Shown here piece after piece: positions 23,287 through 32,607 of a stretch of DNA of 49,347 bases. Numbering within the stretch: the first letter of the stretch is position 1; each line of letters begins with the position of its first letter. The position numbers were made by a program, and so were the translations under genes. The notes beneath the pieces were generated by a model. That model saw only the letters and a program-made list of their open reading frames with translations. It made no database searches and had not been told where the DNA came from. Source of the stretch: Lachnospiraceae bacterium UBA7729 (lineage in GTDB: Bacteria; Bacillota; Clostridia; Lachnospirales; Lachnospiraceae); assembly GCA_002482005.1 (NCBI GenBank), contig DLFD01000022.1, forward strand, positions 1 through 49,347, read 5' to 3'.

Positions 23287-23994
23287 ATGTACAATATTCT
23301 TGTCTGTGATGATGAGAAGGAGATCACGGATGCGATCGAGATCTATCTCGCGCAGGAAGGGTACAAGGTATTCAAGGCCTATGACGGCAGGGAAGCCCTG
23401 CAGGTCATGAAGGAAGAAGAGATCCACCTCCTGATCATCGATCTGATGATGCCGGAGATGGACGGGATCCATGCGATCCTCGAGATCCGCAAGACTTCCA
23501 GCATCCCGATCATCGTCCTGTCGGCGAAGTCACAGGATGCCGACAAGATCCTCGGACTCAACGTCGGAGCGGATGACTATGTCACCAAGCCCTTCAATCC
23601 GCTGGAACTGGTCGCCAGGGTAAAGAGCCAGATGAGGAGATATACGGCTCTCGGCAACATAGCGGGCGGCGATCTGGAAGAGGAGGGCGTATATCATTCG
23701 GGCGGTCTCCGCATCGATGACAACAAGAAGGAGGCCACAGTGGACGGGGAACTGATCCGCCTGACCAGGATCGAGTACAACATCCTTCTCTTCCTTCTGA
23801 AGAACAAGGGCAAGGTCTTTTCCATCGAGCAGATCTACGAGAAGATCTGGAAGGAGGATGCATACTGTGCCGACAACACGGTCACGGTGCATATCCGTCA
23901 TATCCGGGAGAAGATCGAGATCGATCCGAAGAATCCGAAGTATCTGAAGGTGATGTGGGGAATAGGCTATAAGGTGGAAGACCTGGACGCATGA
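23287..23994 (+). CDS. OmpR/PhoB-family response regulator
   Basis: This 235-residue regulator has a receiver domain with the acidic pair DDE near residues 9-11, the phospho-acceptor Asp52 (IIDLMMPEMDG) and the conserved lysine in DDYVTKPFNPLEL. A winged-helix DNA-binding domain with LTRIEYNILLFLLKNKGKVFS and the NTVTVHIRHIREKIE recognition part follows. AAAGGAG lies upstream of the ATG. Its stop overlaps the start of the histidine kinase (ATGA), so the pair is co-translated. The target genes are unknown. Confidence 0.96.
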   Translation: MYNILVCDDEKEITDAIEIYLAQEGYKVFKAYDGREALQVMKEEEIHLLIIDLMMPEMDGIHAILEIRKTSSIPIIVLSAKSQDADKILGLNVGADDYVTKPFNPLELVARVKSQMRRYTALGNIAGGDLEEEGVYHSGGLRIDDNKKEATVDGELIRLTRIEYNILLFLLKNKGKVFSIEQIYEKIWKEDAYCADNTVTVHIRHIREKIEIDPKNPKYLKVMWGIGYKVEDLDA

Positions 23995-26375
23995 AGAAAA
24001 AAACGATCCGGAACAGGAGACATTACAGCTATGGCCTGAAGGCAGCGATGGTCTGCCTTCAGGCCTTATGCGTACTGATCATGACAGTGTCTGCCATGAC
24101 GCTGAACTACTGGACAGACGGCACCTATGATCTGTCCGAACTTGGAAGACCTTTCGAGGAGACTTCCATCTTTCTGAACGATGTGGAGAGGATCGTCCGC
24201 AGCAAGATCAGCTGCACAAGGGATGAGGCGTTCTTCGAGACGGACGGAGAGGAAAATCTGGACAAAAAGATCGATATTCGTCAATATGTTGCAGGCATCT
24301 CTGACGCCGCAAACCAGAATGAGAACACGACGTATCTCATCCGGGACCTGATCAATTTCTATCCGAAGACCGGACAGCTTCAGGACCTGGTGGAGAGGAC
24401 GGAATCTTCGGAGGACCCTTCGGATGCTTCCTTTGACAACCTTGCATCCAGGGCAGGCGCTATCGTGACGATCCTTCCGGTATCCGGCAGCACACTTGCC
24501 GATACCGCCAAACTGTCCGGAAGCCCATTCACAAAACTGGCCGAGTATTACAGCAGCCTCTGCCGGACCAGTGCGGATATCTACAAGCGCTATCAGAGCT
24601 ATGCTTCCGAGCACGAAGACCCGAATGGGGAAAGTCACCAGGAGGCTCCGGGAAATATCCGCTATTTTGTCGAGAACACGACGGCGAAGACTTTCTACAC
24701 GAACCTGGATGCCAGAAGCTGCACGGAAGCCAGGAGCATCGTCGGTTCCTCGGAAGATCTGAAGTTTCTGTTTGAGGGCTCCAGAACGATGAACATCATG
24801 GTGGCCGACACCGAGCATTCCATGAACCAGGCCGCGGTATCGAAGTTCATCGATACGGTATTCCTGGGCTCCAATGAGAGGGTCCTTCTGGCGGTGGACA
24901 CCGGGTACCCGGCGGGGGACAGCCTTCACGAGGACTACATAGCCTACCAGTCAAGGAAGCCGGCAGCTATCGGCAGCATCTTTGCAGGCATCCTGGCGGC
25001 AGCGCTGCTTGTCCTGCTTCTAAGCGCAGGACTTGCCTCGACCGGAAGATCAGGTCCGAAGACCCTTCTCGGGGAGAACTGGTTTGACAGGATACCGCTT
25101 GAGATCGCTGTCGGGACCACGCTGGTCCTGATCCTGATCTGGTATTATGTCATGCAGCTTCTGAGGGGAAGGTTTGCTCCGCTCGGCCCGGGACATGAGA
25201 GGAGATATTATGTAACCCTGGCGGTAAGCGAATACCTGCTGCTTATATCCGCTGTCTACAGCATCGCCCGGAGAAGGAAGCACAGGACGCTGATGTCCAA
25301 CACCGTCCTCTATACGCTGGTAAGGGTCAGCAGACAGGTCATGACTGCCCGGGTCACTTCCAGGAAGATACTGGTCCTCTATATCGGCTTCATCCTGGCG
25401 AACTTCCTGTTCCTTCGCTATCTTAAAGCCGCCGGAATCGTGATCGTCCTGGTGATGGACCTTGCGCTTCTGCTTTATCTTCTGAGAGACCAGATCGGAA
25501 AACTCAGCGTCCGTCAGGGACTTCGCGAGATCTCGAAGGGACGTCTTGACTACAGGATCGATGAGCATGGCCTTACCGGGGACAGCCTTGAGATGGCCAG
25601 GGCAGTCAATGAGATGGGGGACGGTCTTCAGGAGGCGGTCACTTCCATGGTTAAAAATGAGCGTCTGAAGGCGGAACTGATCACGAATGTGTCGCACGAT
25701 CTCAAGACTCCGCTGACCTCCGTGATCAGCTATGTGGATCTTCTGAAAAGGCTTGATATCAGCGATCCGAGGGCGAGGGAGTACATCGAGGTCCTGGACC
25801 GCAAGTCCCAGAGGCTCAAATCCCTGATCACCGACCTGATCGATGCCAGCAAGATCAGCTCCGGCAATGTGAAGCTGGACATGGCCCCGCTTGACCTGCG
25901 CTCCATGCTCCTCATGGCGGAGGGCGAGTTTGAGGAACGCTTCGAGGACGCAGACCTGTCTGTGAAACTCGAACTTGAGAAGGGCAGTGCGGTCATCATG
26001 GCTGACGGCTCGCAGCTCTACCGGGTTCTGGACAATCTCTTCTCCAATATCGCCAAGTATGCGAAGAAAGGTTCCGATGTCAGGATCTCCATGAAGAAGG
26101 AAGGCGGCAGGGTCAAGGCTGAGTTTTCAAATATCTCGAAGGATTATCTCGACAAAAGCGGCGATGAGCTGCTGGAACGGTTTGTGAGGGGAGATAAAGC
26201 CAGAAGCACTTCCGAAGGCTCCGGGCTCGGGCTTTCCATCGCCAGAAATCTTACCGAGCTGATGGGGGGCAGTTTCGGGGTGATCGCCGCCGGGTACGAA
26301 TACAGCGCATCTGTCACATTTCCGCTTGCGGAGAATGGCAGCGAAGGGAAAAAGGAGGCTTCCCCGGTTTCGTGA
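23991..26375 (+). CDS. Multi-pass sensor histidine kinase
   Basis: This 794-residue membrane kinase is the partner of the preceding regulator. It has a first membrane helix near residues 15-40, a large extracytoplasmic region (about 45-325), then about five more helices up to residue 500. A HAMP-like linker (ISKGRLDYRIDEHG) follows, then the HisKA domain with the phospho-histidine at about 568 (NVSHDLKTPLTS) and an HATPase domain with N box DNLFSNIAKYA and G2 box GSGLGLSIARNL. A linked periplasm-like sensor plus a multi-helix membrane block suggests sensing both outside and in the membrane. The ligand cannot be deduced. Confidence 0.93.
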   Translation: MKKKTIRNRRHYSYGLKAAMVCLQALCVLIMTVSAMTLNYWTDGTYDLSELGRPFEETSIFLNDVERIVRSKISCTRDEAFFETDGEENLDKKIDIRQYVAGISDAANQNENTTYLIRDLINFYPKTGQLQDLVERTESSEDPSDASFDNLASRAGAIVTILPVSGSTLADTAKLSGSPFTKLAEYYSSLCRTSADIYKRYQSYASEHEDPNGESHQEAPGNIRYFVENTTAKTFYTNLDARSCTEARSIVGSSEDLKFLFEGSRTMNIMVADTEHSMNQAAVSKFIDTVFLGSNERVLLAVDTGYPAGDSLHEDYIAYQSRKPAAIGSIFAGILAAALLVLLLSAGLASTGRSGPKTLLGENWFDRIPLEIAVGTTLVLILIWYYVMQLLRGRFAPLGPGHERRYYVTLAVSEYLLLISAVYSIARRRKHRTLMSNTVLYTLVRVSRQVMTARVTSRKILVLYIGFILANFLFLRYLKAAGIVIVLVMDLALLLYLLRDQIGKLSVRQGLREISKGRLDYRIDEHGLTGDSLEMARAVNEMGDGLQEAVTSMVKNERLKAELITNVSHDLKTPLTSVISYVDLLKRLDISDPRAREYIEVLDRKSQRLKSLITDLIDASKISSGNVKLDMAPLDLRSMLLMAEGEFEERFEDADLSVKLELEKGSAVIMADGSQLYRVLDNLFSNIAKYAKKGSDVRISMKKEGGRVKAEFSNISKDYLDKSGDELLERFVRGDKARSTSEGSGLGLSIARNLTELMGGSFGVIAAGYEYSASVTFPLAENGSEGKKEASPVS

Positions 26376-26403
26376 AAGTTTGGTGAAATATCGCCTCAGT
26401 CTC

Positions 26404-26432
26404 TTGAAGTATGACGTCGGTGCTAATACAGT
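26404..26432 (+). promoter_or_regulatory. Promoter candidate for the zinc-ribbon/DUF5685/DnaJ cluster
   Basis: TTGAAG (26404-26409), 17 bp, and TACAGT (26427-26432) lie about 95 bases before the first gene of the cluster. Confidence 0.5.
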
Positions 26433-26525
26433 AATAATTGCATCAAATCAATTGCCGGAAGGGGCCGGACAGAAGGCTTTCCGGCGCAGACAGACGACGA
26501 TATTCAGGAGACGAGGTAGAGAGCA

Positions 26526-26960
26526 TTGCGAAATTCTAACTGGAGAGACCGTTTTAACAGTTTTATGCAGGGACGTTACGGGCAGGACACCCTGTCCCGT
26601 TTTCTGCTGGTCCTGTCCCTCATCTTTCTGGTCCTTAACTTCTTCATCAGAACGCCTGTTTTCGGTATCCTTGCAGGGCTGATCCTGATCTGGGTCTACT
26701 ACCGGATGCTTTCGAGAGACTATGACAGAAGGTCCGCGGAGAACCGGAAGTTCCTGGAGCTTAAGGAGAGGGCAGCATCATTCTTCCGTGGGATCCGGAA
26801 CGGAACGACGGCCAGCCCGTCGGGAAACACAGGTTCTGATCCTGCCTTCCGCATCTACAGATGCCCGAAGTGCGGACAGAAGATCCGGATCCCGCGCGGA
26901 CATGGAAAAGTGGAGATCACCTGCCCCAAGTGCAGGACAAGATTCCGCAAGCGTACGTGA
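26526..26960 (+). CDS. Membrane protein with C-terminal zinc ribbon
   Basis: This 144-residue protein has a short N-terminal segment with GRYGQDTLSRFLL, two adjacent membrane helices (about residues 22-58, LLVLSLIFLVLNFFI and VFGILAGLILIWVYY), a basic linker and a C-terminal zinc ribbon CPKCGQKIRIPRGHGKVEITCPKC. Proteins of this build are widespread in Lachnospiraceae and unnamed. The start is a TTG at 26526 with GAGGT about nine bases upstream; an inner ATG at 26565 would shorten it by 13 residues. It precedes the DUF5685 gene by 9 bp. The function is unknown. Confidence 0.8.
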   Translation: MRNSNWRDRFNSFMQGRYGQDTLSRFLLVLSLIFLVLNFFIRTPVFGILAGLILIWVYYRMLSRDYDRRSAENRKFLELKERAASFFRGIRNGTTASPSGNTGSDPAFRIYRCPKCGQKIRIPRGHGKVEITCPKCRTRFRKRT

Positions 26961-26969
26961 GGCCTGTCT

Positions 26970-27812
26970 ATGTTCGGATATGTGACGGTAAACCGTCCTG
27001 AGCTGAAGGTGAAAGATCTCGAGCTTTACCGCTCTTACTACTGCGGCCTGTGCCATATGCTCGGAAAAAAAGGCGGGATGAAGAGCAGACTTCTGCTCAG
27101 CTATGACTGTACATTTCTTGCCATCCTTCTTGCGGGCGTCTATGAGCCGAAGGAGAAACAGGCTTCCGTGAGATGTATGAGGCATCCGGCGGTCAGGCAT
27201 CCTGAGACGGTGGACCGGTTCACCTCCTATGCGGCGGACATGAACGTGCTTCTGGGATATCTGAAGGCGGAGGACGATGTCCAGGATGAAAAGAAGGCTT
27301 CTGCAGGACTGCTGGTCCGGACTTTCCGGAAGGAATACGAGCGGATCAGAAAGAACTGGCCGGCGCAGGAGAAAGCCGTCAGACAGTCTGTCAGCCGGCT
27401 TGACGAGCTTGAGAAAAAGCCGCTTCCGGAAGGGAAGGAGAGAATCCTGGAAAGACTGGATGAAGCCGCTGGCCTGACGGGAAATTTTCTCGGTGTCATC
27501 TGTGCCCCCTGTCACGATCTGTGGGAAGAAGATCTGAAGGGGACAGGATTCTATCTGGGAAAGTTCATCTATATCATGGACGCATTTGACGATATGGAGA
27601 AGGACAGGAAAAGCGGGAACTTCAATCTGCTGTCCTGCCTGGAGAAAGAAGACCCGGAACACTACAGGGATACGGTGAAGGAAGTCCTGATGGACACGGC
27701 GGCATGCTGCTGCAGACACTTTGAAAGACTTCCGATCGTGAAGAATGTGGAGATCCTCCGCAATATCCTTTATTCCGGGATCTGGGTGAAGTTCAATGAG
27801 AGATCCGTATGA
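26970..27812 (+). CDS. DUF5685 family protein
   Basis: This 280-residue protein begins MFGYVTVNRPELKVKDLELYRSYYCGLC, the recognised opening of DUF5685 proteins, with further conserved cysteines (CRHP-like CMRHP near residue 70, ICAPCHDL near 174) and a helical C-terminal half with FIYIMDAFDDMEKDRKSGNFN. That part recalls the all-helical polyprenyl-synthase-like fold of its relatives, but no catalytic role is established. It overlaps the J-domain gene by 17 bp. The cysteine pattern suggests metal binding. Its function is unknown. Confidence 0.85.
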   Translation: MFGYVTVNRPELKVKDLELYRSYYCGLCHMLGKKGGMKSRLLLSYDCTFLAILLAGVYEPKEKQASVRCMRHPAVRHPETVDRFTSYAADMNVLLGYLKAEDDVQDEKKASAGLLVRTFRKEYERIRKNWPAQEKAVRQSVSRLDELEKKPLPEGKERILERLDEAAGLTGNFLGVICAPCHDLWEEDLKGTGFYLGKFIYIMDAFDDMEKDRKSGNFNLLSCLEKEDPEHYRDTVKEVLMDTAACCCRHFERLPIVKNVEILRNILYSGIWVKFNERSV

Positions 27813-28452
27813 GGTGCTCGGAGTTCCGAGAGGGGCTTCCGATGATGAGATCAAGAAAGCATACCGGACACTGAGCAGAAAGTATCATCCGGATGCGAAT
27901 ATCAATAATCCGGACAAAGCAAAAGCCGTGGAGAGGTTCAAGGAAGTCCAGACTGCCTATAAGCAGATCCAGGATGAAAAGAGCGGAAAGTATTCCTACG
28001 GCGGAGGCTATTCCGGGGCCGGAAGCTATGGCGGATTCGGCGGTTTCGGAGATCAGGGAGCCGGACGGAAACAGAATGAGGAAGACATCCATCTGCAGGC
28101 CGCCGAGAACTATATCAACAGCAGGCACTTCCGTGAGGCCATGAACGTCCTTGATTCCATACCGGAGACAGCGAGGACGGCAAGGTGGTATTTCCTTGGG
28201 GCAATCGCCAATTCAGCCGCCGGGAACAATGTGACCGCCAGACAGATGGCGGACCGGGCGGCTTTTATGGAGCCCGGCAATATGCAGTATCAGAACCTGA
28301 AGTCCCAGCTTGAAAGCGGAGGGGCATGGTACCAGGGCATGGGAGATTTCTACGGGATGCCTATGGAGTCAGGCGCGGGACTGTGCTCGGATGCCTGCCT
28401 GACCAGCGCCCTCTGCAGCTTCTGCGGACCGGGCGTCTTCTGCTGCATCTGA
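27796..28452 (+). CDS. J-domain (DnaJ-like) protein with TPR-like part and cysteine-rich end
   Basis: This 218-residue protein has an N-terminal J domain (about 1-65) with the essential HPD motif in SRKYHPDANINN, so it should stimulate an Hsp70 (DnaK). A glycine/tyrosine-rich linker (about 75-100) follows, then helical repeats resembling TPRs (about 110-185), and a cysteine-rich tail ending CSDACLTSALCSFCGPGVFCCI. It lacks the DnaJ zinc fingers, so it is not the housekeeping DnaJ. Its start lies inside the DUF5685 gene, which argues for coupled translation and joint action. Confidence 0.9.
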   Translation: MRDPYEVLGVPRGASDDEIKKAYRTLSRKYHPDANINNPDKAKAVERFKEVQTAYKQIQDEKSGKYSYGGGYSGAGSYGGFGGFGDQGAGRKQNEEDIHLQAAENYINSRHFREAMNVLDSIPETARTARWYFLGAIANSAAGNNVTARQMADRAAFMEPGNMQYQNLKSQLESGGAWYQGMGDFYGMPMESGAGLCSDACLTSALCSFCGPGVFCCI

Positions 28453-28529
28453 GTGTGGGAAAGGAAATACGGCTCCGGCCTGCAGCTGGCAGGCCGGAGG
28501 GATATCGGAAGGCCGGGATCGGAGGCCGG

Positions 28530-29687
28530 ATGTCAGACTTTGAGACAGATGAAAAACTGGTCCGGGACACACTCCGGGAGATACGGCCTGTCCGGGAAGA
28601 ATTCCTGACAGCCTGCAGAAGGCACTGGGACAGCCTCTGCAAGCCGATCCGGGGGTTCGGCGGCCTGGAGGATATGATCTCCAGGATCGGTGCGATCCAG
28701 GAGACGGACCATCCGAAGATCGGAAGAGCCTCCATTGTGATCATGGGAGCCGATAACGGAGTTGTCCGGGAAGGGGTCAGCCAGTGCGGGAGTGAAGTCA
28801 CCGCGCAGGTCCTCATCAATATGGCAGAGAAGAAAAGCTCGGTCTGCGTGATGTCGCAGTTCCGTCCGGCGGAAGTGATCCCTGTGGACATCGGTCTGAA
28901 TGAGCCGGTTCCGGCAGAAAAAAGCAAGGGACGGATCCTGGACCGGGCGGTAAGAAGAGGGACCGGGGACATCGCCCTGGGACCTGCGATGAGCAGGGAG
29001 GAAGCTATATCCGCGATCTCGGAAGGAATCCGGATCGCAGAGGAACTGAAAGAGCAGGGGACCGATATCCTGATCCCCGGAGAGATGGGCATCGGCAACA
29101 CTACGACCAGCACGGCGTGTCTGTGTGCACTGTTCGGCACGGAGCCCGGGCAGGTGACAGGGCCGGGAGCAGGACTTCCGAAAGAGGGAGTCAGGCGCAA
29201 GACGGAGGTGGTCCGCCGGGCTTTAAGCGTCAACTTTCCGGACCGGAAGAGAACATACGGCAGGAAAGACTGGTCTTCTGAAGATCCCGGACAGGCAGAC
29301 GAAGCCTCAGAGGATGTCATAGAAGTCTTATCCAGGGTCGGCGGACTTGATATAGCAGGAATGACGGGCCTGTTCCTTGGAGCTGCGGCAGTGAGGATCC
29401 CGGCTGTCATTGATGGCTTCATCGCCTCTCTCTCTGCATTCATGGCTTTCCGGCTTTCGGAGCACTCGAGGGATTATATGTTCCCTTCACACGCAAGCTC
29501 GGAGCCGGGAGGCAGACTGCCTCTGGAGAAGATGGGGTTTTCTCCAGTGCTTGACCTTGGGATGCATCTCGGGGAGGGAACGGGAGCTGCCGCTCTTCTG
29601 CCGCTTCTCGATGAGGCAGCCTACGTGTACGAACATCTTCCCTCTTTCGAGGGCAGTGATATAGAGACTTATAAACCATTTCCCTGA
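28530..29687 (+). CDS. cobT: Nicotinate-nucleotide--dimethylbenzimidazole phosphoribosyltransferase
   Basis: It activates the lower ligand base of cobalamin to alpha-ribazole phosphate. The 385-residue protein shows the CobT signatures ADNGVVREGVSQCGSEVTAQV, PGEMGIGNTTTSTACLCAL (about residue 181), GPGAGL and the C-terminal LDLGMHLGEGTGAA with the downstream catalytic region. The ATG at 28530 is preferred, with GGAGG four bases upstream; the much longer open frame upstream overlaps the J-domain gene. A short charged insert near residues 232-255 (RKDWSSEDPGQADEASED) is variable in the family. No other cobalamin gene lies in the window, so it is an isolated gene suited to salvage. Confidence 0.94.
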   Translation: MSDFETDEKLVRDTLREIRPVREEFLTACRRHWDSLCKPIRGFGGLEDMISRIGAIQETDHPKIGRASIVIMGADNGVVREGVSQCGSEVTAQVLINMAEKKSSVCVMSQFRPAEVIPVDIGLNEPVPAEKSKGRILDRAVRRGTGDIALGPAMSREEAISAISEGIRIAEELKEQGTDILIPGEMGIGNTTTSTACLCALFGTEPGQVTGPGAGLPKEGVRRKTEVVRRALSVNFPDRKRTYGRKDWSSEDPGQADEASEDVIEVLSRVGGLDIAGMTGLFLGAAAVRIPAVIDGFIASLSAFMAFRLSEHSRDYMFPSHASSEPGGRLPLEKMGFSPVLDLGMHLGEGTGAAALLPLLDEAAYVYEHLPSFEGSDIETYKPFP

Positions 29688-29777
29688 GTGATATACTGAG
29701 AGTATCAGGAGGATGATCTCCGAAAGACCGCATTGCCCGGAAAGGGCGATGTCTCAGAAGAAAAGAGAGGTGCTGTT

Positions 29778-30410
29778 ATGGCAGGAAATATGATCATCAC
29801 CATAGGAAGAGAGTTCGGGTCCGGAGGCCACGAGGTTGGAAGAAGACTTGCAGCGGAACTCGGACTGAAGCTTTATGACAAGGAACTGCTGAAGATGGTC
29901 GCAGAGGAGAGCAATATCTGTGAGCAGGTGCTCCGGGATTACGACGAGAAGCCGACCAACAGTCTGCTCTACTCCATCGTGATGGATGTCTATCCGTCCA
30001 TGAACTATGTCGGCAACACTCTGAGCCAGCAGGTCAGCCAGGCACAGTATGATACCATCCGTAAGCTTGGCGAGAAGGGCGGCTGCGTCATCGTCGGAAG
30101 AGCCGCTGACTATATCCTGCGGGACAATCCTCACATGACTTCCGTATTCATCCATTCCAGCATGCGTTTCAGGCTGGACAGAGTCATGGAATATGAACAC
30201 ATTGATGAGGCAAAAGCGAGGGAGATGATCCTCAGGGCGGATAAGAAGAGGGCTTCCTTCTATAACTTTCAGACGGAGAAAAAGTGGGGCGCCGTATCAA
30301 GCTACAATCTGTCTCTTGATACCAGCGATATTGGAATCGACGGCTGCGTGAAGATGATCGAGGCTTACCTCGGCCAGAAAGCGGAGTATCGAAGAAGCTC
30401 AAAGTCCTGA
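29778..30410 (+). CDS. Cytidylate-kinase-like family protein
   Basis: This 210-residue protein begins NMIITIGREFGSGGHEVGRRLAAELGLKLYDKELL, the start typical of the cytidylate-kinase-like family (Cytidylate_kin2). It has a P-loop variant GREFGSGG, a GRAADYIL segment and an arginine-rich lid region (RFRLDRVMEYEHID). True CMP kinases differ in length and motifs, so the substrate is uncertain. The ATG at 29778 has AGAGAGG seven bases upstream. It lies between cobT and ftsH, 75 bp before the latter. Confidence 0.88.
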   Translation: MAGNMIITIGREFGSGGHEVGRRLAAELGLKLYDKELLKMVAEESNICEQVLRDYDEKPTNSLLYSIVMDVYPSMNYVGNTLSQQVSQAQYDTIRKLGEKGGCVIVGRAADYILRDNPHMTSVFIHSSMRFRLDRVMEYEHIDEAKAREMILRADKKRASFYNFQTEKKWGAVSSYNLSLDTSDIGIDGCVKMIEAYLGQKAEYRRSSKS

Positions 30411-30485
30411 GAAGATCCTGCCGTATATCCTGTGTCTATCCGCACACGGGCCATAGGGCGGGGATCACTCAGCCGGAGGAAACAT

Positions 30486-32387
30486 ATGAACGAAGATCAC
30501 AGAAATCAGGGATCGTCAGGAAACCAGGGCGGGAACCATGGTTCGATCCTGGCCTTTCTCATCGTGACATTCATCACGCTCGCGATTATGAGCCTGGTGA
30601 ACCGTGCCATGACGAGCACGACGACCAGGGAGATCACCTATGATCAGTTCCTTGACCTGCTGGACAATAATCTGGTGGAATCGGTCAAGGTCGATACGAA
30701 CAAGATCGAGATCGTGACGAAGAGTCAGTCCCTTGCCAGCCAGGGAGTTGAGGTGACCTACTACACAGGCCGCATGGATGATCCGGAACTGGTCGACAGG
30801 CTGCAGAAAGCCCAGGTCGAGTTCGGAGAGGAGATCCCTGACAACACAACAAGCCTTATCCTGAACGTCATCCTCTCATTCGCGCCTCTGATCCTGATCT
30901 GGGTGCTGATGGGCGTCCTCTTCAAGAGGATGAACAGCTCGAGCGGCATGATGGGCGTCGGCAAGAGCCGTGCCAAGATGTACATGCAGAGCGAGACTGG
31001 CATTACCTTCAAGGATGTGGCAGGCGAGGATGAAGCGAAGGAGTCCCTGCAGGAGGCGGTCGATTTCCTGCAGCGCCCGGAGAAATATACGGAGATCGGA
31101 GCGAAGCTGCCGAAGGGCGCTCTTCTGGTCGGGCCTCCGGGAACCGGAAAGACTCTGCTCGCAAAGGCAGTCGCAGGGGAAGCAAAGGTTCCGTTCTTCT
31201 CCTTGTCCGGTTCGGATTTCGTCGAGATGTTCGTCGGCGTCGGCGCATCCCGTGTCCGCGACCTGTTTGACGAAGCAAAGAAGAATGCTCCCTGCATCAT
31301 CTTTATCGATGAGATCGATGCGATCGGCAAGAGCAGGAATGCCGGGGGCTACGGCGGCAATGATGAGCGCGAGCAGACACTGAACCAGCTTCTTTCCGAG
31401 ATGGATGGATTCGATTCTTCGAAGGGGATCCTGATCCTTGGAGCGACCAACCGTCCGGAGGTCCTTGACCCGGCTCTGCTCCGTCCGGGAAGATTTGACA
31501 GACGGGTCATTGTTGACAAACCGGATCTTCAGGGCCGTATCGATATCCTGAAAGTTCACGCAAAGAACGTGAAGATGGATGAGACAGTCGACTTCCATGA
31601 GGTTGCGCTGGCAACATCCGGGGCGGTCGGTGCAGACCTGGCCAATATGATCAACGAGGCAGCGATCCTTGCGGTCAAGAACCACAGAAAGGCTGTCTCC
31701 CAGAAAGACCTGCTCGATTCCGTCGAGGTCGTCCTTGTCGGGAAGGAGAAGAAGAGCCGGGTCCTCAGCAAGGAAGAGCGAAAGATCGTCTCCTACCATG
31801 AAGTCGGGCATGCTCTTGTGTCCGCGGTCCAGAAGGATTCGGAGCCGGTCCAGAAGATCACGATCGTCCCGAGGACGATGGGCGCCCTTGGCTATGTGAT
31901 GAACGTGCCGGAAGAGGAGAAGTACCTGAACACCGAGGCAGAGATGCGGGCTATGCTCGTGGAGTTCTGCGGAGGCCGTGCGGCGGAGGAGATCGTCTTC
32001 CACTCTATCACGACCGGCGCTTCCAATGATATCGAGAAGGCGACCAGAATCGCGAGAGCGATGGTCACCCAGTACGGTATGAGCAGGAAGTTCGGCATGG
32101 TCCAGCTGGAGAGCCAGCAGTCTCAGTATCTGGATGACGGACGCCGTGTGATGAACTGCTCGGAGCAGACTGCTTCGGAGGTGGATTCGGAAGTCATCGG
32201 TATCCTGAAGGACTCCTATGAGGAGGCAAAGAAGATCCTGATCGAGCACAGATCTGCGCTTGACCAGATCGCAGCATTCCTGATCGAGAAAGAGACCATC
32301 ACGGGCAAGGAATTCATGGAGATCTTCCACCGCGTCGAGACGCCGGAGAATGGCACAGGCAGCACGGAAGGACAGCCGGAAGGCTGA
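30486..32387 (+). CDS. ftsH: ATP-dependent membrane zinc protease FtsH
   Basis: This membrane AAA+ protease degrades misfolded membrane proteins and short-lived regulators. The 633-residue protein has two N-terminal helices (about 20-38 and 126-147), Walker A GPPGTGKT (about 216-223), Walker B IIFIDEIDAIG, the second-region-of-homology arginines in LLRPGRFDRR and the zinc site HEVGH (about 438-442). Most FtsH proteins read HEAGH here; the alanine is replaced by valine, outside the catalytic residues. The ATG at 30486 has GGAGGA just upstream. The stop lies in the first unit of an 18-bp tandem repeat. Confidence 0.97.
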   Translation: MNEDHRNQGSSGNQGGNHGSILAFLIVTFITLAIMSLVNRAMTSTTTREITYDQFLDLLDNNLVESVKVDTNKIEIVTKSQSLASQGVEVTYYTGRMDDPELVDRLQKAQVEFGEEIPDNTTSLILNVILSFAPLILIWVLMGVLFKRMNSSSGMMGVGKSRAKMYMQSETGITFKDVAGEDEAKESLQEAVDFLQRPEKYTEIGAKLPKGALLVGPPGTGKTLLAKAVAGEAKVPFFSLSGSDFVEMFVGVGASRVRDLFDEAKKNAPCIIFIDEIDAIGKSRNAGGYGGNDEREQTLNQLLSEMDGFDSSKGILILGATNRPEVLDPALLRPGRFDRRVIVDKPDLQGRIDILKVHAKNVKMDETVDFHEVALATSGAVGADLANMINEAAILAVKNHRKAVSQKDLLDSVEVVLVGKEKKSRVLSKEERKIVSYHEVGHALVSAVQKDSEPVQKITIVPRTMGALGYVMNVPEEEKYLNTEAEMRAMLVEFCGGRAAEEIVFHSITTGASNDIEKATRIARAMVTQYGMSRKFGMVQLESQQSQYLDDGRRVMNCSEQTASEVDSEVIGILKDSYEEAKKILIEHRSALDQIAAFLIEKETITGKEFMEIFHRVETPENGTGSTEGQPEG

Positions 32388-32434
32388 CGGGATTCAGAAG
32401 GCTGATGGGACCCAGAAGGCTGCCGGGACCCGGC
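32381..32434 (+). repeat. 18-bp tandem repeat, three units, over the ftsH stop codon
   Basis: Units 32381-32398, 32399-32416 and 32417-32434 share AGGCTG-YNGGGAYYC and differ at a few positions. The ftsH stop TGA (32385-32387) lies in the first unit. The last unit runs into a CTGCCGGG/CGGCAG hairpin. Confidence 0.75.
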
Positions 32435-32492
32435 AGTGCGGTATCCCTCTCCTGAGGCCGTTTTGATATAATAGAATTCCTGGCTTGACAGA

Positions 32493-32534
32493 CATCCCCG
32501 GGCGGAGTAGTATCTCAGTTCCGGGGATGGTTTT
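32493..32534 (+). terminator. Terminator between ftsH and the PAP2 gene
   Basis: CATCCCCGG (32493-32501) pairs with CCGGGGATG (32521-32529), followed by GTTTTA. It ends the ftsH transcript and is followed at once by a palindromic repeat copy. Confidence 0.75.
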
Positions 32535-32580
32535 ATACCAAAGTATGCAAAAAGGCCGCCGGTGGCGGGCTTTTTGCATC
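32535..32580. repeat. Terminator-linked palindromic repeat, copy 3
   Basis: ATAC-CAAA-GTAT is followed by the same core as at 5916-5960, ending in GGGCTTTTTGC, and lies directly behind the T run of the preceding terminator. Confidence 0.85.
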
Positions 32581-32607
32581 CCGCAGTATGATCAGACGAG
32601 GGAAAAC

